From: Sphingomonadaceae bacterium
GTDB lineage: Bacteria; Pseudomonadota; Alphaproteobacteria; Sphingomonadales; Sphingomonadaceae
Direction of reading: 5' to 3'
Length of the DNA stretch: 64,000 nt
NCBI GenBank assembly: GCA_021732525.1
Contig: JAKFUU010000012.1
Span: 124,001-188,000 of the forward strand
The notes under the pieces: model-generated
What the model saw: the letters and a program-made list of their open reading frames with translations, nothing else
What the model was told of the DNA's origin: nothing
Database searches by the model: none
Part shown: piece by piece, positions 33,701 through 43,239 of the stretch
Layout of the letters: every line of letters begins with the position of its first letter
Numbering within the stretch: the first letter of the stretch is position 1
Made by a program: the position numbers and the translations under genes

Positions 33701-34302
33701 TGGGGGGCTCCAACTGTTTTGGCGCGGTAAGCTTCAATCGCTCTCTTGCCACTGTTGCTATCCAGGCTTTCGTTTTCTTTGCCGCGAACCAAATCTTCGG
33801 GATCGGCAATCATCGCAGCAAGGTTGCTGTTAGTCGCGCAGCCATAATTGGGATGGGTGGCGGCATTGTAATTGGCCTCGGTCGTCTTGCTCCAATTGGG
33901 GCATCCGGGAACCGATGCGGTGGAACGGGTCACGACGATTCGCACGGTACCCGCAGCAACAGCGCCCGCTGTTACGGGTGCGGTTTCTTGCATTAAAATG
34001 CCGCGTTCGCTGGCTAATTGGGCGACTTCGCTTTTCAATACATTATTTGCAAAGCCGTCACCAAAATCGATCGCCACCCGGTCTCCATAGCCAAGCCCCA
34101 GTGCATTCATCCATTCGCCTAGCCGAACTTTCTCGGACATTTCGATGCTAGATGACCCATCGGTATTGACGTCGATGACAAAATTGGTCCGCTCAACTAC
34201 GGGTTGATTGGTTGAATAAACGGAAGAATTCGCGCCGATCGCGCCGCAACCGGCCAAGCCGAAACTGATTATCGCTGCAAACAGGAATTTGGTTTTATTC
34301 AT
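33697..34302 (-). CDS. cpaD: Pilus assembly lipoprotein CpaD
   Basis: 201 residues. Lipoprotein signal MNKTKFLFAAIISFGLAGC with the lipobox LAGC; the family segment NFVIDVNTDGSS and the conserved end NWSKTTEANYNAATHPNYGC...NLAAMIADPEDLV. CpaD is a periplasmic/outer-membrane pilotin-like part of the Tad system. AGGAG 8 bases before ATG 34302 decides that start over a GTG one codon earlier. Confidence 0.9.
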   Translation of the reverse strand: MNKTKFLFAAIISFGLAGCGAIGANSSVYSTNQPVVERTNFVIDVNTDGSSSIEMSEKVRLGEWMNALGLGYGDRVAIDFGDGFANNVLKSEVAQLASERGILMQETAPVTAGAVAAGTVRIVVTRSTASVPGCPNWSKTTEANYNAATHPNYGCATNSNLAAMIADPEDLVRGKENESLDSNSGKRAIEAYRAKTVGAPQ

Positions 34303-34326
34303 CACTATTTCTCCTGACCGAGTTGC

Positions 34327-35973
34327 TTATTGTCCAAAACTGAAACCTGGAGCCGAGCCAGATGTTGGTGTGGCGCTTGCTTTTGCCTTTTCAGCGGGGG
34401 CTTTTTTGGGCAAGGCGGGGGCGACTTCGCTCACCGAACCTAAATCTGGACCGTTCGATTCCGATTTCACGGTTGGCGCTGGCCGGCCGGCTTCATCTTT
34501 ACGGTCGGCAACTTTGCCAAGCAGCAACCGCTCAAAATCGTTGGGCGCGTTGAACCCGTCGGTGGGCAGTTTGATTTCGCTATCCGAAACCGGCTTCACG
34601 AGATAAGGTGTGATGACAATCATCAATTCAGTCTCGCTTTTGCGCCAGCCATTGGATTTGAACAATGCGCCAAGAATGGGGATATCGCCCGCACCAGGCA
34701 ATTTTTCGATCGCGCTGGTCGACGTATTTTGTAACAATCCGGCGATCATAAAGCTTTGTCCCGAGCCCAATTCTACCGTGGTATCCGCCATCCGTGTTGT
34801 GATCGAAGGCACTGAGAATCCATTAAGCGTTACGGCATTTGCGGTCGAAATGTCCGATACTTCGGGACGAACGCGCAGCGAAATGCGGCCATTGGCAAGC
34901 ACCGTGGGTGTGTAGGTTAAGCTGACACCAAAATTACGAAATTCGACGGTGGTAATTCCAAGTCCGGCCGACACCGGAATAGGAAATTGTCCGCCCGCCC
35001 GAAATTCCGCCGTTTCCCCCGACACGGTGGTCAGATTAGGTTCGGCAAGGGTGTTTGTAAGCCCGGCGCGCTCGGACAAGTCAAACGCTGCAGCAACATC
35101 TAAGCCGAATAAGCGGCCTGCCGCCTGGATGGCGTTTCCGCCAACAATATTGTTGAAGTTAAATTGTGTGCCGCCAGTTACAAATTGCCCGGTCGCAGGG
35201 TTGAATGGTAGCGATAATGAGCCAGCGGGCAAGCCAAATTGTGCCGATGCGTCAATAAGCGGCAGTGATGAAAGATCGGCATCGCTAATGGAAACAAAAT
35301 CACGGCCGCGCTGTGCGCCAAACAAAAAACCATTGCCATCATTGTCGCGAGTCGCAAGATTGCCGGTGATCTCTTTGGCCAGCGACCGGGCAACCTCAGC
35401 AAAACGAACGCGCAGGTTGACTTGCAATGGCGTGGCGTTTTTCAACCGACTGATCACCGTTGTTCCAGCGCCGGCAAATGCCCTGACCAATCTTTCTGCC
35501 TCTTCGGCATCGGTTGGCTGATTCACGGTTCCCGTTAGCAATAATGCACCATTTAAGCTGGTAACCGTGATTTTGGCATCGGGCATGGCCAGCGCCAACA
35601 TTTGATCCACGCTCTCAAGATTATTGCCGACGCGAATGATTGCGGTATAGATTGTTCGTCCGGATGCATCGGTGGCGAATATATTGGTTTCACCGGGTCC
35701 TTTAGCCAGCAAGTAAAATTGCCGAGCAGAGACAATTTGAATGTCGGCGATGGCTGGGTTTGCGATAACAATGTCGGCGGCGGCGGCGGGCAGGGTAATT
35801 TGCTGGCCGCGGCCAATCGATAAGATCAGCAGCTTTCCGTTAGCCGGGGTTGGCGCTGCCGCTGGCGCTGCTATTGCGGCAGGAGCGCAGATAAACGCCG
35901 TGCTGCCCAATGCGGCGGCAACAACCGCGGCGGCAAAATTATGTTTAAATGACGTGATGCAGGGCTTATTCAT
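34327..35973 (-). CDS. cpaC: Tad/Flp pilus outer-membrane secretin CpaC (RcpA)
   Basis: 548 residues. A signal peptide, an N-terminal pilus-assembly BON-like domain (IIRVGNNLESVDQMLALAMPDAKITVTSLNGALLLTGT), then the secretin domain ending about residue 480 with VELGSGQSFMIAGLLQNTSTSAIEKLPGAGDIPILGALFKS, a canonical secretin signature. The C-terminal 60 residues are Pro/Ala-rich. It forms the outer-membrane pore. ATG 35973 overlaps the cpaB stop. Confidence 0.94.
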   Translation of the reverse strand: MNKPCITSFKHNFAAAVVAAALGSTAFICAPAAIAAPAAAPTPANGKLLILSIGRGQQITLPAAAADIVIANPAIADIQIVSARQFYLLAKGPGETNIFATDASGRTIYTAIIRVGNNLESVDQMLALAMPDAKITVTSLNGALLLTGTVNQPTDAEEAERLVRAFAGAGTTVISRLKNATPLQVNLRVRFAEVARSLAKEITGNLATRDNDGNGFLFGAQRGRDFVSISDADLSSLPLIDASAQFGLPAGSLSLPFNPATGQFVTGGTQFNFNNIVGGNAIQAAGRLFGLDVAAAFDLSERAGLTNTLAEPNLTTVSGETAEFRAGGQFPIPVSAGLGITTVEFRNFGVSLTYTPTVLANGRISLRVRPEVSDISTANAVTLNGFSVPSITTRMADTTVELGSGQSFMIAGLLQNTSTSAIEKLPGAGDIPILGALFKSNGWRKSETELMIVITPYLVKPVSDSEIKLPTDGFNAPNDFERLLLGKVADRKDEAGRPAPTVKSESNGPDLGSVSEVAPALPKKAPAEKAKASATPTSGSAPGFSFGQ

Positions 35974-36998
35974 TATTTCCGCTCCACTTGAACTTCTTGG
36001 ATGCTGCCACCGCGAGAAACGCGGACAACGGGGCCTTTGACGATTTTTTCGACGGCTTTTTCAATCGTCTTTTGCTGAACGGCTGCGTGCGCGGCCGCTT
36101 GAAGTGCTGTCTTTGGTACTTCTCTGCGTTGGAAGCGAGATACATCACCGCCGGTTGAAAATGTGCCGCGACTGTCAATTGGGCGCTGGCTTACCGATGC
36201 CAGTATCCGTTGCTCTTCCTCCGCGCTCGCGCCTTTGGGAATATTGATCGAACCGGAAACCAATGCTTGCTCAAGTTCGGCAGCATTATCGGCCAACGCG
36301 CGCAGTGACAGGCTGATTGTGCCGATAGATTGAGCAACGGTCAGCTTTTCGGCAATACGCGGTGTAACTTCTACGGTGACGGTTTTGAATTTGCGGACAA
36401 TGGTGTTGCCATTTTCGTCGGTTGCGGTTGTCGGGCTTTGGTCGGTTGCCAACACCCGCACATTGCGAATGATGGTTTCGGATACGTTCAGCGGATCGCC
36501 TTCTTTTACCGGAACGGATTGCGTTAGAAACAGATCTACGCGGTCGCCAGGAAAGACAAAGCCCGAAACATCGGTTGTTTCCCGCATGGGAATGGAGATC
36601 GCTCGCATGCCGGGGCTAAGCGCGGCAGCCAGAAAACCACGATCGCCAGGGGATACCAGCGACCCTTTGGTTACCGGCTGACCAGCGGTTATCGCGACGC
36701 GCGCAACGGTGCCGACTAGCTTATCAATCCCTGGTTGTTCTTCGTTGCCTTCTATAAAATAAGCTTCTTCCACCAGTTCTTCGGGCCAAGGTTGATACCG
36801 CAATGCTTCGGCGGTGATCAAGGTGCCAACGGGCAAGGCGCGGGTTGCAACTAACACCTTGGGTCCAGTTGGCACGGGTGCTGCAACGGCCTGCGCCACA
36901 GGTGCCGCTGATCCAGCGAACATGCTGCGCGCCAGAAAGGCGGTTAACGCGGCAATGACGAGCGCGCCGACCAGCAATATTAGTTTTTTCCTATCCAT
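35973..36998 (-). CDS. cpaB: Flp pilus assembly protein CpaB (RcpC)
   Basis: 341 residues. An N-terminal membrane anchor (KKLILLVGALVIAALTAFLA) followed by an SAF domain (VLVATRALPVGTLITAEALRYQPWPEELV, about 44-72) and the RcpC-type domain (GMRAISIPMRETTDVSGFVFPGDRVDLFLT). A periplasmic component that may interact with peptidoglycan and the secretin. AGGAGG lies 11 bases before ATG 36998, preferred over the longer start 37022. Confidence 0.92.
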   Translation of the reverse strand: MDRKKLILLVGALVIAALTAFLARSMFAGSAAPVAQAVAAPVPTGPKVLVATRALPVGTLITAEALRYQPWPEELVEEAYFIEGNEEQPGIDKLVGTVARVAITAGQPVTKGSLVSPGDRGFLAAALSPGMRAISIPMRETTDVSGFVFPGDRVDLFLTQSVPVKEGDPLNVSETIIRNVRVLATDQSPTTATDENGNTIVRKFKTVTVEVTPRIAEKLTVAQSIGTISLSLRALADNAAELEQALVSGSINIPKGASAEEEQRILASVSQRPIDSRGTFSTGGDVSRFQRREVPKTALQAAAHAAVQQKTIEKAVEKIVKGPVVRVSRGGSIQEVQVERK

Positions 36999-37040
36999 GA
37001 CGAACTGGGCCTCCTGAAGCATCCCGTAAATGATGAAGCG

Positions 37041-37517
37041 TTATTCCATCAAAATGGTTAAATATTGATTGAAGATAGTCCACAGACCGCTGAGCGAGAT
37101 TGCCACACCATAGGGAATGGCCGCAGCACCCTTTTGTTTGCGCAGCTTGTGAATGAGAAAAAAGACAATGGTTACAAGGCCGCCCATCAGCGACGCGACA
37201 AAAATAAACTTGATAACTTCGATCCAGTGGAACCAAAATGCCAGCGCGGTAAATAGCTTTACGTCACCGCCCAGCATCCAACCCATATTAAAAAATAGAG
37301 CGAAGAATCCAAAAACTACCATTCCGGTGAGCAAATGCATGCTGACCGTGCCAAGGTCATAATTGCCGGTCGCGAACCAAAATAACGGTGCGGCCAACGC
37401 GATGGGTAAGGTCACCTTATTGTAAATCATCCGGTGGCGCACATCGCTATAAACACAAAATAGCAGAGCGATTGCCAATCCAGCGAGCAGCGCGTAGGTG
37501 AGGTAGTCAATGGCCAT
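37041..37517 (-). CDS. cpaA: Prepilin peptidase CpaA (TadV)
   Basis: 158 residues with six hydrophobic segments. Aspartyl prepilin peptidase (A24A): the first catalytic Asp in CVYSDVRHRMIYNKV (about 21-35), the second in the GxGD-like motif GWMLGGDVKLFTALAFW (about 78-94). It processes Flp prepilins. It is the first gene of the operon; only 39 bases separate it from the divergent hydrolase, and no flp pilin gene is adjacent. Confidence 0.92.
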   Translation of the reverse strand: MAIDYLTYALLAGLAIALLFCVYSDVRHRMIYNKVTLPIALAAPLFWFATGNYDLGTVSMHLLTGMVVFGFFALFFNMGWMLGGDVKLFTALAFWFHWIEVIKFIFVASLMGGLVTIVFFLIHKLRKQKGAAAIPYGVAISLSGLWTIFNQYLTILME

Positions 37518-37556
37518 GATGCGGCATTAACCAACAGAAATTACCAAAAGGTAACT

Positions 37557-38519
37557 ATGAGCAAAGTAACCGAAAGTTTCGACCGCCGTTCAATCCCCAA
37601 GCAGGCCATAGAATCGACGTGGCGCGCCGCCGACGGCTGGGAAATCCGGCGGATCGATTGGCAAATGGCCGATGCGAAAAGCAAGTCGCGAGGGTCGATC
37701 CTGTTTCTGCCGGGACGCGGCGATCATTATGAGAAATATCTGGAAACGCTGGACCATTATGCGCGGGCCGGATGGAATGTAACGTCGATTGATTGGCGCG
37801 GGCAGGGGCTATCCGGGCGCTGCTTGCCCGACCGGAATGTCGGGCATATTGATGATTTTGCAACCTGGATATCCGACCTGGAATATTTCTACCAAAGCTG
37901 GGAAGCCGAACGCGCCGGTCCTCATGTCGTGATTGCGCATAGCATGGGCGGGCATTTGGCGTTGCGCGCGGCGGCGGAAAGTGCGGTCCACCCCGATGCG
38001 ATCATATTGAGCGCGCCGATGCTCAGCATGCAAAGCGGCGGATTGCCTTTATTTGTTAACCAAGCGGCGGCGCGCCTTATGGAATGGATCGGGCGCGGCG
38101 AAATGCCGGCATGGAAGGTCAGCGAAAAGCCGCTATCCCCCATTGATATGCGCGCCAAATTGCTGACGCATGATCTAGACCGATATAATGACGAGCTGGC
38201 ATGGTGGCAAATTCGGCCCGATGTTAAGCTTGGTCCGGCGAGTTGGCATTGGATTGAACGCGCGGTCGCCTCCATCCGTTCGATGGATACGCCCGGTAGC
38301 CTTGAAAATATGCGGATTCCGACATTGTTGATGGCAACGACGGCAGATCAGTTGGTCAGCACAAAACGGATCATCCACGATGCCAAGCGGCTTCCCCATT
38401 CGGAACTTTTGCTGTTTGGCGCAGAAGCGGCGCATGAGCTGCTGCGCGAAGCGGATGGGGTTCGGGGCAAATGCCTGCAAGCGATGGATGTTTTTTTGGA
38501 TAAGCATGCGCCCAATTGA
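37557..38519 (+). CDS. Alpha/beta hydrolase (lysophospholipase/monoacylglycerol lipase-like, S33 family)
   Basis: 320 residues. The fold is shown by ILFLPGRGDHYEKYLETLDHYARAGWNVTSIDWRGQGLSG (about 47-86), the nucleophile elbow HSMGGH (Ser about 124), an Asp in the segment TADQLVSTKR, and His in AEAAHELLREAD. Likely acts on lysophospholipids or monoacylglycerols; exact substrate unknown. Divergent from cpaA, and its stop is 11 bases before the oxidoreductase start. Confidence 0.87.
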   Translation: MSKVTESFDRRSIPKQAIESTWRAADGWEIRRIDWQMADAKSKSRGSILFLPGRGDHYEKYLETLDHYARAGWNVTSIDWRGQGLSGRCLPDRNVGHIDDFATWISDLEYFYQSWEAERAGPHVVIAHSMGGHLALRAAAESAVHPDAIILSAPMLSMQSGGLPLFVNQAAARLMEWIGRGEMPAWKVSEKPLSPIDMRAKLLTHDLDRYNDELAWWQIRPDVKLGPASWHWIERAVASIRSMDTPGSLENMRIPTLLMATTADQLVSTKRIIHDAKRLPHSELLLFGAEAAHELLREADGVRGKCLQAMDVFLDKHAPN

Positions 38520-38530
38520 ATGGCCGCCGA

Positions 38531-39640
38531 ATGACCGATTTTGATGTTGCAATAATTGGCGCTGGAATTGCCGGAGCCAGCCTTGCCGCAGAATTGGCGG
38601 GGCAACGGCGCGTGTTGTTACTCGAAGCCGAAGCGTATCCTGGATATCATGCGACGGGGCGCAGCGCCGCCTTTTGGACCGAAAGCTATGGCGGGCCAAA
38701 GATACAGCCGCTAACCAGTGCATCGGGGCCGTTTCTGGCCTGTCCGCCGCCCGATTTTTCGGATAAGCCGTTGATGACCAAGCGCGGCGCGATGTATATT
38801 GGTGAGGCGCAGCATCAATCTCTGGCCGGCCAAATGCTTGGCGAATTTGCAGCGAGCGGCGTAAAAATCGCCCAAATTTTACCGGCGGCGATAAAAACTT
38901 ATCTGCCGAACCTGCGCAATAGCTGGAGCGTGGGCCTTTATGAGCCGGAATGCTGCGACATTGATGTCGCCGGGCTTCACGCCGCTTATCTTCGCCAGGC
39001 TAAGCGCCTTGGGGCAAAGCTGCTGTGCCGGGCGGCATTGCAATCGGCGATCTGGCGGGATGACGCTTGGTCGTTAACCAGCGGCGCAGGCGGTTTTTCC
39101 GCAAAAATATTGGTTAATGCGGCGGGTGCCTGGGCGGACGATATTGCCATTATGGCGGGTGTGCGGCCGCTGCAAATAAAGCCCTATCGCCGCACCATTG
39201 CCCAATTGCGGACTCGGCCCGCTGCGCCCGCCAACCTGCCTCTGGTCATTGGCCTTGATGGCAGTTTTTATTTCAAGCCCGATACCGGCGGGAAGCTTTG
39301 GCTCAGTCCGCATGATGAAACATTAATGCCCCCTTGCGACGCGGCACCAGAGGAGATCGATGTTGCGCGTGCGATCGAACGCTTTGGGCAGGTTGTGGAT
39401 TGCGATATTGTCGCGGTCGAACATAAATGGGCCGGCCTGCGGAGCTTTGCACCGGATAGGTTGCCGGTGATCGGATACGATTGTGACAGGCCGGAATTTT
39501 TCTGGTTCGCAGGCCAAGGCGGCTTTGGTATCCAAACCGCACCGGCATCGGCATGGCTCGCCGCCTCGTTGCTGTCTCCTGATGCCAAGGCGCCCGCCGC
39601 AATATCAGCGGAAAGTTATAGTCCGGCGCGTTTTCGGTGA
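38531..39640 (+). CDS. FAD-dependent oxidoreductase (DAO/DadA-like)
   Basis: 369 residues. FAD-binding Rossmann motif DVAIIGAGIAGASLAAELA (GxGxxG, about 4-22) followed by VLLLEAEAYPGYHATGRSAA, and the late motif WAGLRSFAPDRLPVIGYD...FFWFAGQGGFGIQTAPA. This is the DAO superfamily that oxidises amino acids or other amines. A TTG at 38516 would add five residues; ATG 38531 is the better start. Substrate unknown; probably co-transcribed with the hydrolase upstream. Confidence 0.87.
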   Translation: MTDFDVAIIGAGIAGASLAAELAGQRRVLLLEAEAYPGYHATGRSAAFWTESYGGPKIQPLTSASGPFLACPPPDFSDKPLMTKRGAMYIGEAQHQSLAGQMLGEFAASGVKIAQILPAAIKTYLPNLRNSWSVGLYEPECCDIDVAGLHAAYLRQAKRLGAKLLCRAALQSAIWRDDAWSLTSGAGGFSAKILVNAAGAWADDIAIMAGVRPLQIKPYRRTIAQLRTRPAAPANLPLVIGLDGSFYFKPDTGGKLWLSPHDETLMPPCDAAPEEIDVARAIERFGQVVDCDIVAVEHKWAGLRSFAPDRLPVIGYDCDRPEFFWFAGQGGFGIQTAPASAWLAASLLSPDAKAPAAISAESYSPARFR

Positions 39641-39902
39641 TAAATCGCGCGATTTTCAGCCATATCACTCCAACAAACGGAAAATGCTCCGGTTTGTCGC
39701 GAAGCGCGCGAAACCGCGAAAAAAACCCGCGAAGCGGTATATTTGCTTCAACGAAAGCGCAAACGCGCCCCCAAACAGAAAATAGAACAATCGCGCGGCC
39801 GCCTCTTTTTCCCTTATTTTTCTTGGTGTCTTTGTTTGAAACAAATGGCACGTCATTAATGTTCAAGGCGGAATGTCGATACAGCCTAGTTTCCCTGTTT
39901 TC
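39641..39902. other. Intergenic region with no recognised gene
   Basis: Together with the repeat at 39903-39948 this makes a 308-base gap between two convergent genes. There are frames open across it, but they have unusual composition and overlap rnhA antisense; I do not accept them. An imperfect inverted repeat (CGGTTT at 39690-39695 with AAACCG at 39711-39716) is present without a T-tract. Confidence 0.45.
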
Positions 39903-39951
39903 AGCGATTTCCGAGCCGTTCGGTGTTTCCACCTCACTCGAAATCGCTCTA
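39903..39951 (-). repeat. Palindromic repeat overlapping the rnhA stop codon
   Basis: On the minus strand: TAGAGCGATTTCGAGTGAGG..., an arm AGCGATTTC (39948-39940) pairing with GAAATCGCT (39911-39903), and the inner core GTGGAAACACCG, then AAAACAGGGAAACTAGG. The layout TAGAGC, hairpin with GTGG-AAC-CCG, AACA...TAG resembles the element at 24013-24119, so it is probably a diverged member of the same class. Its TAG is the stop codon of rnhA. Confidence 0.6.
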
Positions 39952-40395
39952 GATATCGGACGACATCATCGCTTCGGCGGCGGCGCTGGCGAGGCGGTCG
40001 GCCCTTTCGTTGCCTTCGTGGCCTGCATGGCCCTTCACCCAATGCCAGCTAACATCGTGCCGCGCTGCTGCTTCGATCAGATCATGCCAAAGGTCGGCGT
40101 TGCGCACGGGTTGTTTGGATGCGTTTTTCCATCCATTGCGCTGCCATCCGCCGACCCATTTGGTGATGCCATCGCAAACATATTTGCTGTCGGTGTAAAG
40201 CGCGACGGCGCAGGGTTCGATTAAGCTGCCTAGCGCGTTGATCGCGGCGAGCAATTCCATTCGGTTATTGGTTGTATCGGCCTGTCCGCCTGAAATTTCT
40301 TTTTCGCGCGCGCCATATCTGATCAATGCGCCCCATCCCCCGGGGCCTGGGTTGCCTTTGCATGCGCCATCGGTGAAGATTTCAACCTGTTTCAA
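39949..40395 (-). CDS. rnhA: Ribonuclease HI
   Basis: 148 residues, standard length. Degrades RNA in RNA-DNA hybrids. Catalytic residues: Asp in [23 protein letters not shown] (about 4-26), Glu in [13 protein letters not shown], Asp in [14 protein letters not shown], and the late Asp in [12 protein letters not shown]. The last codons, D-I-stop, run into a palindromic repeat. It is the last of a minus-strand group ispH-thrB-rnhA with 0-3 base gaps. Confidence 0.95.
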   Translation of the reverse strand: MKQVEIFTDGACKGNPGPGGWGALIRYGAREKEISGGQADTTNNRMELLAAINALGSLIEPCAVALYTDSKYVCDGITKWVGGWQRNGWKNASKQPVRNADLWHDLIEAAARHDVSWHWVKGHAGHEGNERADRLASAAAEAMMSSDI

Positions 40396-40398
40396 CGC

Positions 40399-41364
40399 TT
40401 ATTCCGATTGACCAAAAATATCCGGGTTGGCGGTATAATAATCCAGCCGGTTCAAAAATGCGATGGGATCTTTTCGGGTTACGATGGCGCTTGGCGGGGT
40501 GTTGATCCAATCGTAACACCGGGTGAGCAGGAAACGCAGGCATGCGGCGCGGGCCAGCGTTGGCATGGCGCGGCGGACATCGGCGGTCAAGCCAAATTGG
40601 TTGCTATATCCGGCGACAATGGCGTCGCCGAGTGCCGGGTAATATTGGCTGCCGTCGCTGGAGAAGCTCCATGCGGCGTGGGTTACCGCAAGGTCATAGG
40701 CGCGAATATCGGTGCAGGCGAAGTAGAAATCAATCAGACCCGAAACCACGTCGCCGCGCATCAACACATTGTCGGGAAATAAATCAGCATGGATTGCCGA
40801 TTTTGGCAAATGACCTGGCCAGTGACCCTCAATGAAGGCGCATTCGGCCGCGATTCGGCGCGCTAAGCCTGGAGTGATGGCATCCAAATCCTGCGCGCCG
40901 CAGCGCTGCATCAATGGGCGCAGCGCCGCCAATCCCAAGCTATTGACACGTATGGGTAAAAAATCCTGCAATGCCCGGTGCATATCGCCCAGCGCCGCGC
41001 CGGTTGCGGCCGCTTGCGCGGTGGTTGGCGATGACACCGAAACGCCGAGCAGAAATTCGATCAAGCAAGCAGGACGGCCGCAAACTTGCTGCAAATATTC
41101 GCCTTGCCGGTCGGTGATAAAGCGCGGAACCATACATCCGGCATTATGCAAATGGCCCAGCATCGCGTAGAAAAAGGGCAAGTCGCCGGGATCAACCCGT
41201 TTTTCATACAGCGTCAGGATGAATTTTGACTGGTTGGTTTCGACAAAAAAATTGGTGTTCTCAACGCCTTCTGCGATACCCTTGAGGGAGATTAACTCGC
41301 CGACATCATAGCGCAGCAGCAAGGCAGCAACGGCTTCTGCGCCGACCGGAGTATAAACCGCCAT
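40399..41364 (-). CDS. thrB: Homoserine kinase (ThrB, APH-fold alphaproteobacterial type)
   Basis: 321 residues. Phosphorylates homoserine in threonine synthesis. The aminoglycoside-phosphotransferase fold shows KFILTLYEKRVDPGDLPFFYAMLGHL, the catalytic loop AIHADLFPDNVLM (HxDxxxxN, about 190-202) and the metal-binding GLIDFYFACTD. It lies directly after ispH with no gap and 3 bases before rnhA, the usual ispH-thrB-rnhA order of alphaproteobacteria. Confidence 0.94.
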   Translation of the reverse strand: MAVYTPVGAEAVAALLLRYDVGELISLKGIAEGVENTNFFVETNQSKFILTLYEKRVDPGDLPFFYAMLGHLHNAGCMVPRFITDRQGEYLQQVCGRPACLIEFLLGVSVSSPTTAQAAATGAALGDMHRALQDFLPIRVNSLGLAALRPLMQRCGAQDLDAITPGLARRIAAECAFIEGHWPGHLPKSAIHADLFPDNVLMRGDVVSGLIDFYFACTDIRAYDLAVTHAAWSFSSDGSQYYPALGDAIVAGYSNQFGLTADVRRAMPTLARAACLRFLLTRCYDWINTPPSAIVTRKDPIAFLNRLDYYTANPDIFGQSE

Positions 41365-42330
41365 TCAATCGTCCGTTTCGGTCAACCCACGGGGCAGTTT
41401 GAATATCACCGTCTCCTCGGCGGTTGTGACTTGTTCTTCGCTTATGGTAAAAAATTGCGACAGATGGTCGATAATCTCCCGAACCAATATTTCCGGGGCC
41501 GACGCGCCAGCGGTCAATCCCAGCGTTTCGACATCATCAAGCCAGCTCAGGTCAATATCGCTCGCGCGTTGAATCAGTCTCGATTTGGCACCGCCGCGCG
41601 TCGCCACTTCGACCAGGCGCAGCGAATTGGAACTGTTCGGTGCGCCGACGACCAGCACCAAATCCGACTGACCTGCAATGGCCTTTACCGATGATTGGCG
41701 GTTGGAGGTGGCATAACAAATATCCTCCCCTTTGGGCCCGACGATCGCGGGAAAGCGCTGCTGCAAAATGGCAACAATATCGGCGGTGTCGTCAACGGAT
41801 AGGGTTGTTTGGGTTAGGAATGATAGATTATCCGGGTCGTCCACTTGCAGGGCGGCGGCATCTTCAGCGGTTTCGACCAGGGTTATTGTGCCATGTGGAA
41901 CTTGCCCGAATGTGCCGATAACCTCGGGATGCCCTTTGTGGCCCACGAAGATGATATGACGGCCTGCTGCAACCTCGCGTTCGGCTTGCCGGTGAACCTT
42001 CGAAACCAGCGGGCATGTTGCGTCCAGATACGCAAGGCCGCGTCGCTGCGCATTTTCCGGCACCGATTTGGGCACGCCATGGGCGGAAAATACCACCTGG
42101 CCTCCACGGGGAACCTGATCCAATTCTTTAACAAAAATGGCCCCTTTCGCGCGCAAGCTGTCGACAACAAATCGGTTATGGACAATTTCATGGCGAACAT
42201 AGACCGGCGCGCCATGTTGTTCGAGGGCCAGTTCAACGATCTTAATCGCCCGGTCAACGCCCGCGCAAAAGCCGCGCGGAGCAGCCAGAAGCAGCCGTAT
42301 AGGGCGCTTTGGGAAAATCTGTTCAGTCAT
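41365..42330 (-). CDS. ispH: 4-Hydroxy-3-methylbut-2-enyl diphosphate reductase
   Basis: 321 residues. Last step of the non-mevalonate isoprenoid pathway, a [4Fe-4S] enzyme. Three conserved cysteine regions are visible: [35 protein letters not shown] and [11 protein letters not shown]; also [10 protein letters not shown] and the catalytic-Glu-type segment [18 protein letters not shown] 9 bases before ATG 42330 favours it over a TTG two codons upstream. Confidence 0.95.
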   Translation of the reverse strand: MTEQIFPKRPIRLLLAAPRGFCAGVDRAIKIVELALEQHGAPVYVRHEIVHNRFVVDSLRAKGAIFVKELDQVPRGGQVVFSAHGVPKSVPENAQRRGLAYLDATCPLVSKVHRQAEREVAAGRHIIFVGHKGHPEVIGTFGQVPHGTITLVETAEDAAALQVDDPDNLSFLTQTTLSVDDTADIVAILQQRFPAIVGPKGEDICYATSNRQSSVKAIAGQSDLVLVVGAPNSSNSLRLVEVATRGGAKSRLIQRASDIDLSWLDDVETLGLTAGASAPEILVREIIDHLSQFFTISEEQVTTAEETVIFKLPRGLTETDD

Positions 42331-42481
42331 CGGCAATGTCCTTTAGGTAATGTCGGGTGCTGCGCCAAGCGCTTTCGCCTGTTGCACCAAAACGGCCGGG
42401 CGGATATGGAGCCGTTGTGCCGGGCAAAAATGCGCCCATGTTGGACAAAAATGCATGATAACTGTGTTAGGAAAACCAGTA

Positions 42482-43129
42482 ATGATAAAAAAGACCCCGA
42501 TTATAATTGCGTCGCTTGCCATGCTCTTGTCGGCCTGCTCGCGCGAAGGGGTTCTCGATGTCAGCTCGGGTGTCGGAGTTAATGTGACCCGTTCGGGATG
42601 CCCAGCAGTGGCGATTCCCGATGGCACCGGAGATATAACTTTATTCAATCCGGAAAATCGGCAAGATGCGGATGCAATCGATGTGGTTGCCACCTTGACC
42701 AAGCTGCGGCCGGTCTGCAGCGATGCGGGCGACAAAATCTACACCGAGACGGCTTTTGAAGTTACCGCATTGCGCAGCAACAGCGCGGGCGCGCGGAGCG
42801 TGACATTGCCGTATTTTTCCAGCGTGTTGCAAGGTGGTAGCGCGGTGATTGCCAAGCGGGTTGGCCAAGTTACGCTAACTTTTGCGGATGGGCAGGCACG
42901 CGCCACCACAAATGGCAAGGCGGCAAGCTATGTCGACCGGCAAAGCGCCCGGTTACCAGACGACATTGTGGCCAAAATCACAAAAAAGCGAAAAGCGGGT
43001 GATGACGACGCGGCGCTTGACCCGCTGGCCGATCCCGAGGTTAAGGCGGCGCTGGTGCGCAGCAGTTTTGAATTGCTGATCGGTTTTCAGCTTACCGAGG
43101 ATCAACTGCGATATAATGTGACGCGGTAA
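42482..43129 (+). CDS. Predicted lipoprotein of unknown function
   Basis: 215 residues. Lipoprotein signal MIKKTPIIIASLAMLLSAC (lipobox LSAC) from ATG 42482. The mature part is beta-rich at first (TRSGCPAVAIPDGTGDITLF; VTALRSNSAGARSVTLPYFSSVL) with two more Cys, then has a basic linker (ITKKRKAG). I know no family function; probably anchored in the outer membrane facing the periplasm. The frame stays open upstream to 42350, but that part overlaps the ispH promoter region and lacks a signal sequence. Divergent from ispH. Confidence 0.75.
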   Translation: MIKKTPIIIASLAMLLSACSREGVLDVSSGVGVNVTRSGCPAVAIPDGTGDITLFNPENRQDADAIDVVATLTKLRPVCSDAGDKIYTETAFEVTALRSNSAGARSVTLPYFSSVLQGGSAVIAKRVGQVTLTFADGQARATTNGKAASYVDRQSARLPDDIVAKITKKRKAGDDDAALDPLADPEVKAALVRSSFELLIGFQLTEDQLRYNVTR

Positions 43130-43239
43130 CCTGTTCTTCGCCTGGTTTTTCCTTCACGCCGGGTGATAATCGGGCGTTTGATGGATCATATTATTCGCGC
43201 CCTACGAGCGCCCGCATTTATTGATTTGGATTTTTGATC

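Noticed and set aside
39637-40224. Plus-strand frame crossing the intergenic gap into rnhA antisense
   Set aside because: Most of it is antisense to rnhA, and its first part lies over repeat sequence; no motif.
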